DNA of 57,661 nt, from the NCBI GenBank assembly GCA_934456435.1, contig CAKSHH010000015.1, positions 1-57,661 on the forward strand, written 5' to 3'. The position numbers were made by a program, and so were the translations under genes. The first letter of the stretch is position 1. Every line of letters starts with the position of its first letter. The stretch comes from an uncultured Eubacteriales bacterium. Lineage in GTDB: Bacteria > Bacillota > Clostridia > Oscillospirales > Acutalibacteraceae. Below, piece by piece: positions 47,404 to 55,268 of this stretch. The notes below the pieces were generated by a model. It had not been told where the DNA came from, ran no database searches, and saw only the letters and a program-made list of their open reading frames with translations.

Positions 47404-49425
47404 TCAGTATGTATCGCTCATATCATCGGCAACCTGCTCAACAACATTTGTTTTTGACTTGGAGTTCTTAACATGCTCCATGAGCAGATCGTAATATTTG
47501 TCCTCATCAAAAGGAATTGAAACCGTCTCGTTTGTCCAGCTTGAAAGATGGGCGGCATTGGAAATCGTAAGTCCGTTAATGCCCTCTTTACCGTCGGCAA
47601 CAAGCGGAGTTCCGTGAAGAATATGTCCTGCAAAGGCATTTAAAACGCCCGAATGCTGTTCATTCTTTCCGTCGGTCTCAACCTCAATGGTATGAGTTTT
47701 TATTCTTGTAAAGCCTTCTGTGGCGTTCTGAATGTTGTGTTCAAGACCCTCTTCAAGTTCAATAAGAGTAATTTTCTCCGCATTTTCGCAGACAAGCTTC
47801 GCCTTATCGAGCGTAATTTCAAATCTGTTTGTTCCCGGATAATCGCCAGTCGTTGTGATAAACACGCCCGTTGCGCCGTTCGGATATTCGGCATAAATCG
47901 TAACATCATCTTCAACCTCGATATCATGCCACTTGCCCTCGCTGCAAAAAGCACGAATCTTTGACGGCATACCGCAGATCCATTGCCACAGATCAAGCTG
48001 GTGCGGACACTGGTTGAGCAGAACTCCGCCGCCCTCACCCGACCATGTTGCACGCCATCCGCCTGAGTTATAGTAAGCCTGAGTGCGGTACCAGTCGGTG
48101 ATTATCCAGTTCACACGGCGAATCTCTCCGTATTTTCCGCTGTCAACAATCTCTTTCATTTTTCTGAAAACGCAGTTAGTTCGCTGGTTAAACATCATTG
48201 CAAAGACCTTGTCGCTCTTGGCGGCAAACTCGTTCATTTCACGAACCTGTTTTGTGTAAACACCTGCAGGCTTCTCGGAAACGACATGAAGTCCGTTTTT
48301 GAGAGCTTCAATAACGTAAGGAGGATGGAAATAGTGCGGAACAGCGATTATAACTGCATCGCATTCGCCGCTCTCAAAAAGCTCCTTTGCGGTTGAATAT
48401 CTCTTTGCCCACGGGACATTTTTCTTTGCCCATTCAAGTCTGTCGGGATTGATATCGGCAACCGCCGTCACTCTCATCTCGCTCATATCGCCGTCAAGGA
48501 AGTTGCGTATGTGGCTTGAACCCATATTACCTACTCCGACAATACCCGTACGAATCGGCTGAGCCTCTTCAGCAAGCTTGTGCATTGCGTCAGCCGCCGC
48601 CTTGAAGGAATCCTTATATGAAGCGTAGGTATGCTTGTCCATACCCTTCTTTGTTTCGTCATCGTTTTCAAGGCTGTCAAAGCCCTCAAAGACTTTAAGA
48701 TGGGGTTCAAGCGAAAGCACGATCGGCGCCCACTTGAACGAAAGATTCTTTATTATTTCCGCAACGTGACCCTCGCCCTCACCGGCAGGAACAACCTGAC
48801 CGTCGGCATACATGGCGTCCTTAACATGCATATACTCGATATGGTCTTTAAGAAGCTCATAAGCCTTGAGTGTGTCAACTCCGCACTGAACAAAGTTGGC
48901 AGGGTCAAACACAGCCCTGAGCTTGCCGCCGCACGCCTCAAGAATTTCAAGACAGCGCTCGGCAGTATCACCGTATATGCCCTTTTCATTTTCATGGCAG
49001 CATTTCACACCGTTCTCGTCGGCATAGTCAACCATTGCCTTGACACGACGAAAAACCTCTTCCTTATATTCATCATAGCTGTCATCCTTATCAAAGAAGA
49101 AGCTGAACAGCCTGAGATACCTTGCCTCAAGTATTTTGGCAACCTCAACCGTGTTTTTGAACGCCTCAAAATGCGGCTCAAAATCGTCTTTGATGTTAAT
49201 TTTGCCGTAGCCTGAGCCGATAGACGCGACCTTCATGCCCTCTTCGTCAATAATCTTTTTAATTTCCTTTGCCTGCTCAACAGTCATATTATTGATATTG
49301 AGTTCTTTGCCGAAGCCGCGAAGCTCCATTTCGGAAATACCGTTTGCCTTGCAGGCGGCAATCTGTCCTCTTATTGAACTTTCGCCGGATTCATCGCTGA
49401 AAGCGGAAAAAATAAAATGTGCCAT
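47404..49425 (-). CDS. Fusion of xylose isomerase-like TIM barrel and Gfo/Idh/MocA dehydrogenase
   Basis: This is a 673-residue two-domain protein. Residues 1-285 form a sugar isomerase/epimerase (AP endonuclease 2-type) TIM barrel with CHENEKGIYGD near 145, VFDPANFVQCG near 170, MHVKDA near 198 and LSLEPHL near 240 as metal-site motifs. Residues 292-660 form a Gfo/Idh/MocA oxidoreductase with GIVGVGNMGSSH near 294, SEKPAGVY near 386 and GGGVLLNQCPHQLDLWQW near 455. Both are normally separate proteins. A strong AGGAGG site precedes ATG 49425. It is the first gene of the operon, so it may catalyse an entry reaction such as oxidation plus isomerisation of an acidic sugar. Confidence 0.92.
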   Translation of the reverse strand: MAHFIFSAFSDESGESSIRGQIAACKANGISEMELRGFGKELNINNMTVEQAKEIKKIIDEEGMKVASIGSGYGKINIKDDFEPHFEAFKNTVEVAKILEARYLRLFSFFFDKDDSYDEYKEEVFRRVKAMVDYADENGVKCCHENEKGIYGDTAERCLEILEACGGKLRAVFDPANFVQCGVDTLKAYELLKDHIEYMHVKDAMYADGQVVPAGEGEGHVAEIIKNLSFKWAPIVLSLEPHLKVFEGFDSLENDDETKKGMDKHTYASYKDSFKAAADAMHKLAEEAQPIRTGIVGVGNMGSSHIRNFLDGDMSEMRVTAVADINPDRLEWAKKNVPWAKRYSTAKELFESGECDAVIIAVPHYFHPPYVIEALKNGLHVVSEKPAGVYTKQVREMNEFAAKSDKVFAMMFNQRTNCVFRKMKEIVDSGKYGEIRRVNWIITDWYRTQAYYNSGGWRATWSGEGGGVLLNQCPHQLDLWQWICGMPSKIRAFCSEGKWHDIEVEDDVTIYAEYPNGATGVFITTTGDYPGTNRFEITLDKAKLVCENAEKITLIELEEGLEHNIQNATEGFTRIKTHTIEVETDGKNEQHSGVLNAFAGHILHGTPLVADGKEGINGLTISNAAHLSSWTNETVSIPFDEDKYYDLLMEHVKNSKSKTNVVEQVADDMSDTY

Positions 49426-49474
49426 AAAATATCCTCCTTTGGTAATTACTGCCTAAACACAATATTACAGAATG

Positions 49475-49483
49475 ATTATATCA
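49475..49483 (-). promoter_or_regulatory. Probable promoter of the uronate operon
   Basis: On the minus strand the extended -10 TGATATAAT (plus 49475-49483) lies 50 nt upstream of the first gene. The -35 position reads TTTATT, a poor match, as is common with extended -10 promoters and activated promoters. No operator for a known uronate regulator was recognised. Confidence 0.55.
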
Positions 49484-49534
49484 CACAAGAACAGAAAAAT
49501 AAAGACATAAATGAAGTAATTTACCAATAATATA

Positions 49535-49561
49535 ACATTTAATTTTGCGCCTCATATAATA
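49535..49561 (+). promoter_or_regulatory. Possible sporulation (sigma-K/E-like) promoter of the DUF11 gene
   Basis: AC (49535-49536), a 16-nt spacer and CATATAATA (49553-49561) fit AC-N16-CATAnnnTA exactly. A sigma-A -10 (TATAAT) is embedded in it, but no -35 element is present at the right distance. A GGAAGC-AAAA-GCTTCC hairpin (49566-49581) follows in the leader. Confidence 0.5.
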
Positions 49562-49603
49562 TAACGGAAGCAAAAGCTTCCTAAAAAGCAAGGAGGTTAG
49601 TTA

Positions 49604-50458
49604 ATGGCAATTTTTACGAATCAGGCTACCTTGTCCTACAACGACAATGTTGTCAACTCAAACATTGTTACCGGTGAGATCGTTCAGGTACTCACCGTCA
49701 GCAAAAACGCTCTTTCCGACACCTACGAGAGAGATAAAACAATAACCTATATCATCAACATCGTCAATTCAAGTGACTCCGACTTTACCGGGCTTACAGT
49801 AACCGATAATCTAGGTGCTTATGCATTTAACACAACCACGCTTGTACCCTTGACGTATGTCGACGGAAGTATAAGATACTTTATAAAGGGCGACCTTCAG
49901 TCACAGCCGACTGTTACTGCGGTTTCTCCGCTGACAATAACCGATATTACGGTTCCCGCAAACGGAAACGCAACTATCGTTTATTCGGCAACGGTAAATG
50001 AGTTTGCTCCCCTCGACGGCGAAACAAGCATCACAAACACAGCCACGGTAAACGGCAGAGGACTTTCTTCTCCGATAACCGCCGAAGAAACTGTTACCCT
50101 CAAAACCGGTCCGATACTTTCCATAACAAAAGCGGTATGTCCCCTTTCCGTCCCCGAAAACGGTTCGCTCACCTACACCTTTGTTATCAGGAACAACGGC
50201 TTTACGGCTGCAACGGCTGAGGATAATCTCATAGTCCGCGACACATTTGACCCGAAGCTCAATATAGCAAACGTTACACTCAACGGTACGGCTCTCACCC
50301 CGACGACAGACTACACCTACAACGCCGATACCGGTGATTTTGCAACTGTCGCAGGCGCAATAACCGTTCCTGCCGCAACGTTCACACAGGATCCGACAAC
50401 AGGCGTTTACAGCGTAACACCGGGTTCCGCTATACTGACGGTAACAGGCACAGTCTGA
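49604..50458 (+). CDS. DUF11 repeat protein without signal peptide
   Basis: This 284-residue protein consists of two DUF11 (TIGR01451-type) beta-sandwich repeats, about residues 20-165 and 170-284. Each has the pattern ...SKNALSDTYERDKTITYIINIVNSSDSDF / ITKAVCPLSVPENGSLTYTFVIRNNG (shown only in part). It is very rich in Thr, Asn and Val. It starts MAIFTNQATLSYN with an AGGAGGT site, so no signal peptide is present, which is unusual because DUF11 domains normally occur in surface proteins. Related short proteins in clostridia have been linked to the spore surface. That link is an inference here, supported by the promoter pattern. Confidence 0.85.
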   Translation: MAIFTNQATLSYNDNVVNSNIVTGEIVQVLTVSKNALSDTYERDKTITYIINIVNSSDSDFTGLTVTDNLGAYAFNTTTLVPLTYVDGSIRYFIKGDLQSQPTVTAVSPLTITDITVPANGNATIVYSATVNEFAPLDGETSITNTATVNGRGLSSPITAEETVTLKTGPILSITKAVCPLSVPENGSLTYTFVIRNNGFTAATAEDNLIVRDTFDPKLNIANVTLNGTALTPTTDYTYNADTGDFATVAGAITVPAATFTQDPTTGVYSVTPGSAILTVTGTV

Positions 50459-50485
50459 GACCATTCATCAAGTAAAAACCAAGCA

Positions 50486-50518
50486 GCAAAAAAGCGGTCG
50501 CCATATTTGACGACCGCC
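50486..50518 (-). terminator. Terminator of the minus-strand repetitive RNA
   Basis: GCGGTCG (50494-50500) and CGACCGC (50511-50517) form a 7-bp G+C stem. On the minus strand it is followed by six T. It also stands 36 nt past the DUF11 stop and could serve that gene, but the T tract on the plus strand is poor. Confidence 0.85.
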
Positions 50519-51437
50519 GATTGTTATTCAGTTATTAACAGAACTTTGGACTCACACCTTTTCATTTTACTCTGATTTATGATTAGATGTACATGTCACT
50601 CACTCTCTTCTGAGTAATTTGTTTTTTCGATAAAAGCTTTAGTAAAACATTGCACTCACTCTCTCAAAATTTATACAAGGAGCAAATTTACTTTTTCATC
50701 GGACTCACTCTCTCTGAAAAATTTTGTTTAACTTAAAACTTAATAAAACATCGTACTCACTCTCTCAAATAAAATTGGGAAAAGATTAACTGTTCTTCGG
50801 ACTCACGCTTTCTTTTAAAATTTGTTTTGAGAAAAAGTCTTAACAGAACATTGCACTCACTCTCTCAAGTTTAATTGATTGAAAACTGACTATGCCTTTG
50901 GACTCACGCTTTCTGTTATTTATTTGCATTTAAGCATTTTTCTTAACTCTCGGTGTTCCGAGAATCTTTTAACTGTTCTTTGGACTCACACTTTCGTAAG
51001 TTATTTTTGTTATTTTGAAGTCTTAATAAAACATCTTACTCACTCTCTCAAAGATTATTTGATTTCATAATTAAGATTTTATTATTTACTTCTTATTTAA
51101 TACTAAGAAGGATTTTTTATCTGTACATTTCAACTCACTCGTTTCAATATCGTTTTATTGAAAAGCTTTAGGTGTATTTGGGACTCACCTTTTCTTTCAT
51201 TATTTCGGGTGACTTGAGCTTTTGCTCTCCTTCTATGTAATGTGGGCGTTCCCACTACTCCGCGATGCCGGGTGTTTAGAATCTTTACTCTTTTAATTAT
51301 TCATTCGGCTTCTTTGCGCCCTCTTTATTCAGATTCAACAGGACCGGATGGCGGCCATATTAAATTGTGTTTCATCATTATTCATCGGACTCGCCACCTT
51401 TCTTTATCGGGAAGTTTTTGTGTTTTCCCTTTGTTCA
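50488..51437 (-). ncRNA. Predicted ~950-nt repetitive noncoding RNA, family not recognised
   Basis: The minus strand has a promoter (51443-51471), about 950 nt without a convincing gene, and a strong intrinsic terminator (50486-50518). The first 200 nt contain G+C-rich hairpins (GTGGG-AACG-CCCAC and GAGC-AAAA-GCTC). The rest is a series of units with GTGAGT (plus-strand ACTCAC at 50550, 50598, 50654, 50703, 50755, 50801, 50855, 50902, 50984, 51038, 51133, 51183; variant at 51390). In 10 of 13 units GTGAGT is followed by N3, ATG/AAG/AAA, six bases and TAA. ATG-type units (after GAGAGA) and AAG-type units (after GAAAGC) tend to alternate, with complementary six-base segments (TGTTCT and AGAACA). 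Whether it is structural or a string of three-codon ORFs is open. Confidence 0.7.
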
Positions 51438-51442
51438 CCTAT

Positions 51443-51471
51443 ATAATAGCATCGGTTTTATCGTTTGTCAA
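51443..51471 (-). promoter_or_regulatory. Promoter of the repetitive noncoding RNA
   Basis: On the minus strand TTGACA (plus 51466-51471) and TATTAT (plus 51443-51448) are separated by exactly 17 nt. No coding gene on the minus strand follows, so the product would be the RNA ending at 50488. Confidence 0.82.
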
Positions 51472-51529
51472 TAGTTTTTTTGAAAAAACTTGAAAATTTT
51501 TATAAAAGTTGACTTAATTGCATTTTCGC

Positions 51530-51558
51530 TTGACTATTGGACAAATTGCGGTTAAAAT
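51530..51558 (+). promoter_or_regulatory. Promoter of the DUF1292 gene
   Basis: TTGACT (51530-51535) and TAAAAT (51553-51558), spacer 17. It diverges from the noncoding RNA promoter 60 bp away. Confidence 0.85.
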
Positions 51559-51587
51559 ATATTTATATGAAAAACGGAGGAACCGAA

Positions 51588-51887
51588 ATGGCTGAAGAAT
51601 ACAATCCCGATATCGTCAGCGTTGTTGACGAAGACGGCACAGAACATATTTTTGAAGAACTGGACAGAATCGAAACCGATGATGCTCGCTATGTAGCTCT
51701 TCTCCCCGTTTATGACGATGCCCAGGACATTCTTGAGGACGACGGAGAGATAATAATTCTCAAGGTTGAGGAAGAAAAAAACGGCGACACATACCTCTGT
51801 CCCATTGAAGACGCCAAGGAGTTTGACGAGATCCAGAAGATTTTTGAAGAAAGGCTTTCTGACCTTTTCTCTGACGGCGAAGAATAA
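51588..51887 (+). CDS. DUF1292 domain protein
   Basis: This 99-residue acidic protein has the DUF1292 (YrzB-type) core IVSVVDEDGTEHIFEELDRI (residues 8-27), YVALLPVYD and EIIILKVEEE...YLCPIEDAKEFDEI. The family is widespread in Firmicutes with no established function. ATG at 51588 with CGGAGG upstream is used; the longer frame begins within the promoter. The 6S RNA starts 14 nt after the stop and may be processed from the same transcript. Confidence 0.93.
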   Translation: MAEEYNPDIVSVVDEDGTEHIFEELDRIETDDARYVALLPVYDDAQDILEDDGEIIILKVEEEKNGDTYLCPIEDAKEFDEIQKIFEERLSDLFSDGEE

Positions 51888-51900
51888 AATGAAGTAATAC

Positions 51901-52087
51901 GAGCCCTGCCTTGTGCGATAACTTACGGTCCATATTAACCCTACAATTTTATTTATGGGAGCCCTGCTCCGTACACGGATTGCAGACCTCCCGATTTTAT
52001 CGGACGTTGGGAGCGAGAACTGTACGGGAGGCACCCACCTGCTTTAACCGCAGGTTATTATTGACTGTATCCGGCTTGGCGGGGTTC
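51901..52087 (+). ncRNA. ssrS: 6S RNA
   Basis: GAGCCCTGCC (51901-51910) pairs over 10 bp with GGCGGGGTTC (52078-52087), enclosing 187 nt, the usual 6S size. Inside, a long rod closes with CCGTACA/TGTACGG (about 51969-52026) and CTCCCGA/TCGG...GGGAG. A small CCTGC/GCAGG hairpin lies on the 3' side of the central bubble (52038-52054). This layout is that of 6S RNA, which mimics an open promoter and binds sigma-A RNA polymerase. Its own promoter is not obvious. Confidence 0.75.
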
Positions 52088-52105
52088 AAAAACAAGGTGA
52101 TATAA

Positions 52106-52792
52106 TTGATAAGAATTGTCAGAGCGAACGTTCTTGACATAATTCCGCTTGAGGTCGGTTTTATCTACGCTCAGAAAACGCGCCTCTCGAACGGTCAGGA
52201 CACGGTCGCCTTTTATGTATATGATCAGGACGGAGACAGAACTCTGCCCGTAAAAATAAAAACATATCTTGAAGCAAAGTTCGGCTTTCAGTACCGCGAA
52301 ATTGCCAAACAGCTCGGCAACTACATAGCCTGCGACTCTGCCGTTCTGAAAAGCAACGGCGTTGTCACATTGTTTGACGACGGCAATATGAACATTTTTG
52401 ATTCCAACGGCGACATCGCAATGCAGGAAAAGCTTGTTTACCAAAACTGCCCGATCAGAAGCCTTGCGCTTGACGGCAACTGTTTTTGGTGTGTCGTGCC
52501 GGACAGAAATTCCATCGTTAAATTCTCACCGATCGAAAAAAGAGTGCTTCTTCGTATCGGCGGCGGCGCTTCGGTTGCGTTCAGACGTCCCGTCAGCGTT
52601 TTCAAAAACGAGGACAAGCTTTTTGTTTGCAACGAAGCCACAAATGCAATACGCACGATCAGCTTGAAGGATTACTCAGTCAACGACTATATGACCTTCA
52701 AGGAACCGTTAAAAAAATATTTCAAGGTCGGTTTCTTTGAATACGTTGTTCTTGAATCGGGCGTTTACTGTATTGAAGAAAAAGATAAATAA
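52106..52792 (+). CDS. Unknown protein with possible beta-propeller repeats
   Basis: This 228-residue soluble protein starts at TTG 52106 after AAGGTGAT. It is rich in beta strands, with repeated motifs such as VTLFDDGNMNIFDSNGD, CFWCVVPDRNSIVKFS and KLFVCNEATNAIRTISL. These resemble single blades of NHL or six-bladed propellers, but the protein is too short for a full propeller. It lies 18 nt downstream of 6S RNA, on the same strand, and is followed by a terminator. No function is assigned. Confidence 0.72.
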   Translation: MIRIVRANVLDIIPLEVGFIYAQKTRLSNGQDTVAFYVYDQDGDRTLPVKIKTYLEAKFGFQYREIAKQLGNYIACDSAVLKSNGVVTLFDDGNMNIFDSNGDIAMQEKLVYQNCPIRSLALDGNCFWCVVPDRNSIVKFSPIEKRVLLRIGGGASVAFRRPVSVFKNEDKLFVCNEATNAIRTISLKDYSVNDYMTFKEPLKKYFKVGFFEYVVLESGVYCIEEKDK

Positions 52793-52822
52793 AGGCAACC
52801 CCTCAATTGTGCGGTATTGCCT
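52793..52822. repeat. Palindromic repeat AGGCAA...TTGCCT
   Basis: The right arm CAATTGTGCGGTATTGCCT is the reverse complement of AGGCAATACCGCACAATTG at 46352. The left arm has been shortened. It lies directly after the stop of the unknown protein. Confidence 0.65.
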
Positions 52823-52829
52823 AAACAAT

Positions 52830-52867
52830 TACAGGGCAGTCACAAAATGTGACCGCCCTGATTTTTA
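52830..52867. terminator. Terminator between the unknown protein and GH31 genes
   Basis: CAGGGCAGTCACA pairs with TGTGACCGCCCTG (one mismatch) with an AAA loop, followed by ATTTTTA. It serves converging genes. Confidence 0.88.
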
Positions 52868-55264
52868 TTCCATATTCATAATTTCTTCGACTGCATAACG
52901 CACGGCTTTCGGCGCCTTGAGTCTGCCGTCGAAATCGTCGTCAAGGCATTTTTTATACCTCGCGTTTTTCAGGAAAATATCGCCCTGAACCTTTGAAAGG
53001 AGCTGTGTGAGCAGCTCTTTTTTTGTCGGGTTTTTCTTCACGGTCACTTTCGACAGCTTAACTCTGATTCCGCTTTCCGCCTTAACCGAAGCGACATTAA
53101 CGCTCAGGGCACCGTTTTCGGCTTGCTGCGAGAGAATCGATTTTCCGTCAGTCTCCGTTTCTCCCGCCGCGCAGACATCGCAAAATACGATTTTATAGTT
53201 CCGTTCCTCAGGCACAACGGCGGCATCTCCCCTCACCGGACTGATTTCAAAGATGATTTCATCTCCGATTTCCTGCACCGTCATATCCGTTTCGGCAAAC
53301 GCGCCGTTCTTGTATGCAAGCGTTTCGCCGTCGTCCTCATAAAGCGTAAAACGTCCGTTTCCACGGTAAACAAGTATTTCCAACGTATCCGGCAAGCCGC
53401 AGTCGTTGCCCTCGGTTCTGCCGTCGAGCGGAATAATTGCGCCCTCCTTGGCAAGCACGGGAATCTGTGCCGTGTCGCGGCACATAAAGAATGTTTTGCC
53501 GCCGCGGTATATTCTTCCGCTGAATATGTCCGTATATCTTCCCTCAGGAAGCCAGACCTTTACCGCCGCCGTATTTGTAATTTTATCAACCTTTTCCGTC
53601 ACGGGCGCGGCAATAAGCTCTGTTCCGAAAAGATATTCGTTCGGAACCTCGTACGCCTCGTTTTTCTCAGGATAGTCATAATACATCGGCGCAAGCAGCG
53701 GCGAACCGTCAAGCTGAGTCTTTCTGTTCATCGAATAGGTGTAAGGAATCATACGGTGGCGCAGACGAAGAAATTTTTTCGCCGTCATCTCAACCGCTCC
53801 GCTGAATTTCCACGGTTCCTTGCCCATAAAGGCATCCTTGACCGAATGGAAACGCATAATCGGGCTGAACACGCCGAACTGAAGCCAACGCAGATAAAGC
53901 TCGTCATCACGTCTGCCGAAGTTGTGACCTCCGATATCGTGGCTCCACCACGAATAGCCTGCGTTTGATGCCGTTGCTGTAAAATACGGTTGAAAATCAA
54001 GAACCGACCACCTTACAGCCGCATCGCCCGAAAAGCCGAGCGGATAGCGGTGTGAACCGAAGCCCGCAAAGCGCGAAAGAGTAAGCGGACGAAGCCCTTT
54101 TCTCTCCCTGTCAAGACAATAGTAATGATTGATAAGCCAAAGCGGATCCAAGCCCGGAACCCTTGACTTGCTGCCCTGCTGCCAGTCCAGCCACCAAAAA
54201 TCAACTCCGTCATTTTCCAGCGGCTCGTTAATGAACTTAAAATGACCCTCAATGTATTTTTTATCTGTGAAATCGAAATTCACGGGCTCGTTTTTATCCT
54301 TGTCAACACCCATAAAATCTGCAAAATCGGCATACATATCCTCAAAAAAGCGCACACCCTGCGCCGGGTGAATATTTAGATTTGCCTTAAGTCCCCTGTC
54401 ATGCAGCTCGTCAAGGAACTTTCTGTAATCGGGAAAAAGCTCCGTGTTCCAGCTATACCCCGTCCAGCCCGGATTCAAAAAGCAACCCGTGATCTTTGCA
54501 ATAGGATTTTTCGGCTTCGGATAGTCTTTCGCCTTGTCGCCGAAGCGTTCCGCCACATCCGTCCAATGCCAATCCATATCGACACACGCAACGGTCAGCG
54601 GAATTTTCTCCGCCTTGAATCTGTCCATCAGCGCAAGATATTCCTCCTGAGTGTACGCCCAGTAGCGGCTCCACCAGTTTCCGAGGCAAAAACGCGGAAT
54701 GAGCGGTGTTTCTCCCGTAATGCGGTAAAAGTCGCGGAGAGCCGCCCGATATTCATTTCCGTAAGCAAAAATATAAACATCGGTCTCACACGCTTCGCGC
54801 GGTGCAAGCGTTCCGTCGGCGGCGAAAGTCAGCGTATCGGAATCGTTCATAATCGCGGCACCGCACCGAGAAATTATGCCGTCGCCGAGCTTCACCCTTC
54901 CGAACGTGACATCAAGCGTTCTCCTTGTTCCTTTCAGGTTGCCTTTATTGAAATCGGTCACGGTTCTGCCGTCGGCAAGTCTGACTTTAGAAAGCCGTCC
55001 CGACTTACCGATACCGAAGATGCACTTTGAGGTTTCAATTACAATCGTGTCTTTTTCATTTTTCTGAGTGAAATCGACCTGACCGAGGTCACGAAAAAGA
55101 ACCGTTTGCGTCGGTAAATCACAAAACTTTCCGTTCTCGCTCTTCTCAATCCTGATAAGCTGCGGCGTTATAACCGTAATTCTGATATTACCGTCAGCAA
55201 TAATGTTGCCTTCAAAGGCTCTTCCGTCCGCCTTGATCGCATATTTTTCCGCAAAGCTGTCCAT
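52865..55264 (-). CDS. GH31 family alpha-glycosidase
   Basis: This 799-residue cytoplasmic enzyme has an N-terminal beta-sandwich (residues 1-170), then the (beta/alpha)8 barrel with CVDMDWHWTDVA near 228. The nucleophile region DFWWLDWQQGS near 355 and acid/base Asp in GFSGDAAVRW near 414 follow, then C-terminal beta domains with YEDDGETLAYKNG near 650. GH31 includes alpha-glucosidases, alpha-xylosidases and related enzymes. The WWLDWQQG version is typical of alpha-glucosidase-like Firmicute members, but the substrate is not certain. It follows GH42 by 4 nt in one operon. Confidence 0.92.
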   Translation of the reverse strand: MDSFAEKYAIKADGRAFEGNIIADGNIRITVITPQLIRIEKSENGKFCDLPTQTVLFRDLGQVDFTQKNEKDTIVIETSKCIFGIGKSGRLSKVRLADGRTVTDFNKGNLKGTRRTLDVTFGRVKLGDGIISRCGAAIMNDSDTLTFAADGTLAPREACETDVYIFAYGNEYRAALRDFYRITGETPLIPRFCLGNWWSRYWAYTQEEYLALMDRFKAEKIPLTVACVDMDWHWTDVAERFGDKAKDYPKPKNPIAKITGCFLNPGWTGYSWNTELFPDYRKFLDELHDRGLKANLNIHPAQGVRFFEDMYADFADFMGVDKDKNEPVNFDFTDKKYIEGHFKFINEPLENDGVDFWWLDWQQGSKSRVPGLDPLWLINHYYCLDRERKGLRPLTLSRFAGFGSHRYPLGFSGDAAVRWSVLDFQPYFTATASNAGYSWWSHDIGGHNFGRRDDELYLRWLQFGVFSPIMRFHSVKDAFMGKEPWKFSGAVEMTAKKFLRLRHRMIPYTYSMNRKTQLDGSPLLAPMYYDYPEKNEAYEVPNEYLFGTELIAAPVTEKVDKITNTAAVKVWLPEGRYTDIFSGRIYRGGKTFFMCRDTAQIPVLAKEGAIIPLDGRTEGNDCGLPDTLEILVYRGNGRFTLYEDDGETLAYKNGAFAETDMTVQEIGDEIIFEISPVRGDAAVVPEERNYKIVFCDVCAAGETETDGKSILSQQAENGALSVNVASVKAESGIRVKLSKVTVKKNPTKKELLTQLLSKVQGDIFLKNARYKKCLDDDFDGRLKAPKAVRYAVEEIMNME

Positions 55265-55268
55265 GTGC

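Noticed and set aside
50879..51070. Plus-strand open frame inside the repeat array
   Set aside because: No ribosome site, no similarity, and it runs against the predicted noncoding transcript.
50550..51190. CRISPR array
   Set aside because: The repeated part conserved between units is only about 6-12 nt, units are degenerate rather than identical, spacers are A+T-rich and similar to each other, and no cas gene is present.
53123..53968. A 281-residue plus-strand open frame
   Set aside because: It is antisense to the catalytic part of GH31 and has the Arg/Cys-rich composition typical of shadow frames.
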